A stretch of 64,000 nt of DNA from Atherinomorus stipes (Eukaryota; Chordata; Actinopteri; Atheriniformes; Atherinidae), in the NCBI GenBank assembly GCA_023101725.1, contig JALJCO010010507.1, positions 62,001-126,000 of the forward strand, given 5' to 3'. Below, one piece after another: positions 59,655 to 64,000 of this stretch; position 1 is the first letter of the stretch; every line of letters begins with the position of its first letter. The notes beneath the pieces are model-generated. The model saw nothing but the letters and a program-made list of their open reading frames with translations, searched no databases and had not been told where the DNA came from. Both the position numbers and the translations under genes were made by a program.

Positions 59655-60185
59655 AGAATAATTTAATCCTGAATTATTTAAATCAGAACAATTAATTCTG
59701 AATTAAAAACCGCCTTTGAAAAGGTGAGAAACTGTTTTCAAATTATTTTTCTAGGTTTCTACTGGTTCTCGTCTGTGTAAACATCCATGATTTTGGACAC
59801 ATTTGGAGTTCAAACAGGACAAAAACATCAGAGCTGGCTGTTGGATGAAGTTTCAGAATGACACGACTTTCCTAAAGCTGAAACAGACACCAACAAATGT
59901 AAAACTACTGAATCTGCAACCTAAAACCGTCGAGTCAGTATTTCCAGAGGTGTGTACGGCTGACGTGTTATTCTGACTGCATCATTTTGACCTTGTGTTG
60001 ATTCTAGAAAACCACAAACAAATGAAAACTTGTAAATTAAGCTCCTGTTTTTTGTTACGTATCTGCATCTGTTAGGTTTCCGTATTTAGAATCAGTCACA
60101 CCAACAGTACCAGTGGTTCCTGGATTGCTGCTGGTGGTGTTCTCCCAGTAACAGACCAACCGTTTCCCCTTTCAGACAGACTTAC
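59655..60185. other. ect2 intron, no feature
   Basis: AT-rich intronic sequence downstream of the 60186-60320 exon on the minus strand; no element ends recognised. Confidence 0.4.
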
Positions 60186-60320
60186 AGCCAACGTGGAGCT
60201 GCTGCAGACGCGGTTCTCACAGCTCAGCCTCGGAGCTTTCTCATCTGGAGTGTTGTTGGCCATGAACGCTCTCTGGATTACTCGTTTCGGGGTCTTGGTG
60301 AAAGAAAATGCCCTTGTCAC
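60186..60320 (-). CDS. ect2: ect2 penultimate coding exon
   Basis: The exon has an excellent acceptor (CTTTTCTTTTCTCTATGTGT then GTGTTAG) and donor (GCT then GTAAGT). It is 135 bp, exactly 45 codons, phase 0 at both ends. It reads VTRAFSFTKTPKRVIQRAFM and then a Ser-rich part ending SSSTLA. The first part matches the stretch after the PH domain of ECT2 as I recall it (VTRAFSFSKTPKRALRRAL), and the Ser-rich end fits the residues before the terminal exon at 51683-51772. The upstream exons (BRCT, DH, PH) are not in the window, so they lie beyond 64000. Confidence 0.92.
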
Positions 60321-61866
60321 CTAACACACACATAGAGAAAAGAAAAGTTAGTTGTAAATGTCCAGGTCTCAGTGAACATGCTGGACCTTCAGCTGATCCA
60401 TTTTCATCTCTGCTTTCATTGTAATCATGACTGCTTCTGTTTAATGGAGAGAATTATCTGCACCAGGAGCCAACAAGCTCCACCTAAAGTTTAGCACGAT
60501 GGTCAATCCGCATGAACATGCCAACTGTCAACTAGATGTAGTGAGTCATTTTCTCTGCATATCATCCATCTGGACCAGCAGATCCAGGAGGGAAACTCAG
60601 ACATCCTTTCCCACCATGACACTTCACGTCTCCAAGGAAGGCCTGGGACGTTCTCATGCCAGACCCAAACAACAAGGTTTATAGTTTACAACTTGTATCA
60701 ACTCTTGAGAGTGAAATGCTTACTGTTGTCTGTGTTACATGTTGTGTGTTGTACACATAATTATGCCACAAGAAAGCTTAAGCTAGTAAACTACACTTAC
60801 TCCATGGAAACTGAGTCCATGTTGTCTCCAAGAGAGTCTCTACTAGAGTGTGAAATATTGCAGATTGCCTCAGCCTGCAGTTAAACAGTCAATTCATTAC
60901 AATTTCCCATCTCCCATTTTTTTATACTCAATAACATAATGTCAATGTTATGTACATGAGACAGCAATATTGGAGAATTTATGGATTTGACACTGTGATC
61001 GGTGATCAGCAATATCAGGATCGAAATATACTGCTTTTGGTGATCGGTAATAAGTCCCCAAAATCCTGATCGGTGCATCTCTAATCTATCCAGAGAACTG
61101 TGAGGTTGTATCTCTCTTATTTTGAGAAATTCAACTATATTCTGCTCTGAGAGCAAAGTTCCCAAAATATCCTTAACTCAGCCAGAGGAGTTCATTTTGG
61201 ATGCCTGGCTGCCAGATATCAGATGCTAGCAGGTATTAGCTAAGTCTGTAGCAGCAGCAGCTGCACTGTAGTCACATGAAAGGAATGTGGGATACAAAGT
61301 TCTTCCAGGATAACAAGGAGTTTTCTACATGCTGGACCGCTGATAATGGAGCAAGATCTTGCAAGATTTTGTTGTTCCGCAACAAAAGGCTCGTTCGTAT
61401 TGACTGTGTTTGTCTGCCATCTGACTTGATGAACAGACGAGAGCTGCATGAGTTGTCGGGGGCGGACCATGAAAGGAGCGCATCTCTCCCAGACAAGTTC
61501 GCCAACATGAAGACTGCAAGGACGGAGGATCTCACAGCGTTCGCCTTTATTTGGCCAAAACTAACTGAACGCTGTGCAGATCTGATCAAGTCTAAAGTAT
61601 TGAGAGCATTGCTGTTGGCGCTACTGTCATTGCAGACAAAATGTTATTTACCTGTCAAGGTGCAACATAAAGGACAGCAATCTGGGAAGTGTCCAAGCTC
61701 AAATATAGAAAACTTCAATGCTTTTCCTTGTCAGGAATTTTAAAAAAAGAAAGAAATGGAAACTTAAAAAAAAAAAAAAATTATTCACATCTACGCTGTG
61801 GGTTCTCTGTGGCTTTTTTAAAAATTTTTATTCCTTCTTATTGTTTATATTCATATATGTTGTGGG
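60321..61866. other. ect2 intron; old repeats
   Basis: CCTGATCGGTGCATCTCTAA at about 61065-61084 looks like a hAT end. The GC-richer part 61200-61740 contains overlapping open frames on both strands (up to 155 codons) without domain or splice context, most likely transposon-derived. Confidence 0.35.
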
Positions 61867-61874
61867 TCTAAAAG

Positions 61875-63076
61875 TAGGGTTGTCACGATACCAAATTTCT
61901 GTTTCGATACCGATACCATTTTGTATTTCGATACTTTTCGGTACTTTTCGATACTTTTTTAAAAAGGTAAACCAAACTCAATATTTATTTCTTTTATTTG
62001 TGTTATTGCTCTTGAAGTCTTTATTTTAAAATAATCAAATAAAGAGGTAAAATTTTCAATTTAAAACACAGAGAACCAGTAATATAAAGCAATGCCAAAT
62101 TAAAATCAAAATCATTCTATACATGAAACATTATATGGACATAATTAGAAAAATAAATTGTAAAACTATCTAAATAAATTATATATTGTAAGGCTTTTGG
62201 AATATTTTTTAAATGTGTTTCAAAATGTTAATTTATTTAAAGTTGTGTGTCAAAAGTTTATGATATAAAAAATTATTAGGTAATGTCTATAAAATCATGT
62301 TTGTGTGACTGACTTCAACATCAGTCAAGTTGTATTAATAATTATAATTATATATATATATATATAATAAGTGAACATATCAGTCAGTTCATCTCTGTCA
62401 CCATTTTTAAACTTATTTAAACATTTTAAGGCTGTAATAACTTTGAAGAAAATTAAAAATGTATTTATTAACCGTTTATGTGTCGTATGTAGGCTTCTGT
62501 AGGTTTCTACTGGGCTGGAAGGTTTTGTGCTTGTTACTTTGACATAACTGAACAACATCAGCAGCAGTTGTTCCTGACTGAAGTCACTAAGTCCGCGTAG
62601 TTTTCCTTTAGAGGAAAAAAGAAAAGATGACGGCTTTGGAAAAGCCCGTGTTGATAAAATAGGGGCTCAAAGTACAGTTTGGAAGTATTACGGATTCAAA
62701 GCTGATGATGAAGGCGAGCCGTTGAACACTGAAGCACCGCAGTGAAAGCGATGCTACAAAGTCCGTCTTGCTAACGGAGGCAACACTTCAAACTTCAGGT
62801 ATCCGCGGCAGCGTCCATGAAGCCATGAAGCAGCCTGTCTGCTACCTGACGTCTCCTCCTCCTCAGTGAAGGTGCTTCACTGAAAGCCGCATCATTAACT
62901 ACGTCACACTCACTGCTGGCCTTGCTGCTCTTAAAGAGACAGGCTCCAATTTACCAATTTAGCTGCGTTTTTTTTTCTTTTTAAAGTACCGTTTCTTTTT
63001 AAATGCTGGTATAGTACCGTTTTAAACGCGTTAGTATTGCGGTACTATACTGGTACCGGTATACCGTGCAACCCTA
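61875..63076. mobile_element. hAT transposon, internally deleted, with target duplication
   Basis: The ends TAGGGTTGTCACGATACC and, from the right, TAGGGTTGCACGGTATACC are matching inverted repeats. The 8-bp flanks TCTAAAAG (61867-61874) and TCTGAAAG (63077-63084) differ at one base, as expected for an older hAT insertion. The 1.2 kb length is too short for a full transposase gene, and only its N-terminal exon is visible at 62641-62799. Confidence 0.85.
62641..62799 (+). pseudogene. BED-type zinc finger fragment of a hAT transposase
   Basis: The plus-strand frame reads STVWKYYGFKADDEGEP, then TEAPQ, a stop (TGA, 62743-62745), KRCYK and LANGGNTSNF. This matches the BED zinc finger of hAT transposases and ZBED proteins (aromatic start, C-x2-C, then NTSN before the His ligands). 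The stop sits exactly where the first Cys of the pair would be (TGC to TGA), so one base change removed a zinc ligand and ended the frame. The part carrying the His ligands is not clear. Confidence 0.75.
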
Positions 63077-63084
63077 TCTGAAAG

Positions 63085-63779
63085 GCACCTATAAATACAA
63101 AGTATTATTATTATTAAAGGGTGGTTGTGGATAAGATGAGGGGGTAGTGCAAAGGTGGCATGAAGAAAGGTATGGATAAACACCAGTAAGTCCAATGTCT
63201 TTGAATAAAATAAATGCAGATTATGAAAAGAATTTGTGGAATTTTTGCCCATGTGTGGGTATAACCTACACTTACGCTTCATATTTTTCCAAGTAGAATA
63301 ACTTGTGGCTACAACTCATTTTATGTTGCTTTGTTGAAGCAGCCAAATATCAACCCATCCAGGTTTTGTGAACATCAGTTTATTGTGGCGTGAAAACCAA
63401 GGCAGTCTGAAACAATTTTGTAGCCTATTTAAAACACCTAAATGGATTTATTACTGGGAGCATCACATGGAAGCCCAGTCAGGAAAGCGAAGCTTGCGTC
63501 AGTGAGGTTAAACCAATCAGGACCAGGTTCTGTCGGCGGCGGAGGCAGGTCAGAAAGCTGCAGTTGCTGAGGTGTAACTGCACACTCCGACTGCAGTCGG
63601 ACGGCTCCCGCGATGTTTGATGATCATGTGGTACGGTCACGTTTTCCGGAGCAGTGCAGTATGAAGTTGGACAAAGTTTCTAACCAGCATGCAACACTCC
63701 AGGACCACGATCCCTCAATTTCAGCCGGGTTGTGCTGCAGGTAGCCAAAACCAACGAGCCTAAAATCTCAGATTTTACC
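63085..63779. other. ect2 intron, no gene
   Basis: A GC-richer block at 63470-63700 next to the hAT end may be its cargo. No ect2 exon could be found here. Confidence 0.35.
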
Positions 63780-63908
63780 AATGAAATCTCGCGAGATTTT
63801 GTTTTTAAAAATATCGGTCCCAAAAACTGATAACGATATTTTCCAATATCACATTTTAATGCCAATATCGGCAGATATCGGTAGGCCGATAATATCGGAC
63901 ATCCCTAG
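63780..63908 (-). mobile_element. hAT-type element end, reverse of 23867-24370
   Basis: It ends GCCGATAATATCGGACATCC followed by CTAG. Read on the minus strand, the end is TAGGGATGTCCGATATTATC with further CGATAT steps, the same type as at 23867. A T-run follows (63909-63926). Confidence 0.55.
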
Positions 63909-64000
63909 TTTTTTTTTTTTTTTTTAAGAACATGTTTCCTTAGTCATTTGTTCCATAGACAGCTCCATAGTCAGAAACGTGGCTTTGGAGACACCAGCGA

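Noticed and set aside
61276..61743. 155-codon plus-strand open frame and 105-codon opposite frame
   Set aside because: No recognisable motif, no splice sites and a repeat-rich ect2 intron; both strands are equally open.

Overview
The window looks like vertebrate, almost certainly teleost fish, nuclear DNA. Several degraded Tc1/mariner transposons of the kinds common in fish, many short non-autonomous DNA transposons, L1-type LINE fragments, a tRNA-derived SINE, an endogenous-retrovirus LTR and many simple repeats fill most of it. Genes are split by long introns. There are no bacterial-type operons, rRNA or tRNA genes, or CRISPR arrays.

I can support two host genes, both on the minus strand. 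(1) The 3' end of ect2 (Rho guanine-nucleotide exchange factor, cytokinesis): a 45-codon exon at 60186-60320 and the terminal exon at 51683-51772, both in phase 0 and separated by an 8.4 kb intron. The rest of the gene must lie beyond 64000. A third exon-like open frame inside that intron (57075-57557, 160 codons) starts exactly at a good splice acceptor, in phase, and could give an alternative C-terminus. (2) An unrecognised two-exon gene (exon 1 41294-41324, exon 2 38326-39053) encoding a 252-residue, acidic, probably disordered protein with a basic nuclear-localisation-like cluster. It has a TATA-like box at the expected distance.

Layout. 1-35 kb: no host gene recognised; layered transposable elements, including a dead Tc1 copy (1040-2257), a three-level nest (4864-5997), a second Tc1 family (9147-10810), TA-, TTAA- and 8-bp-duplicating MITEs, a retroviral LTR with a tRNA-Pro-type primer site (24494-24827), and an L1 insertion with an inverted 5' part and a 10-bp target duplication (28585-29340). 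35-37.5 kb: small coding-like fragments (including an 11-residue acidic repeat) broken by a MITE. 37.6-41.6 kb: the orphan gene. 42.4-49.5 kb: an L1 reverse-transcriptase relic, a Tc1 fragment and a GC/G-run block. 49.5-64 kb: the ect2 3' end with inverted MITE copies on either side of its last exon, a stretch that looks like poor-quality assembly (53.93-55.33 kb), a minus-strand Tc1 copy and a hAT element carrying a broken BED zinc-finger exon (61875-63076).

The two genes show no evident functional link. All repeat family names come from recognising ends, target duplications and transposase motifs by eye; no database was searched.
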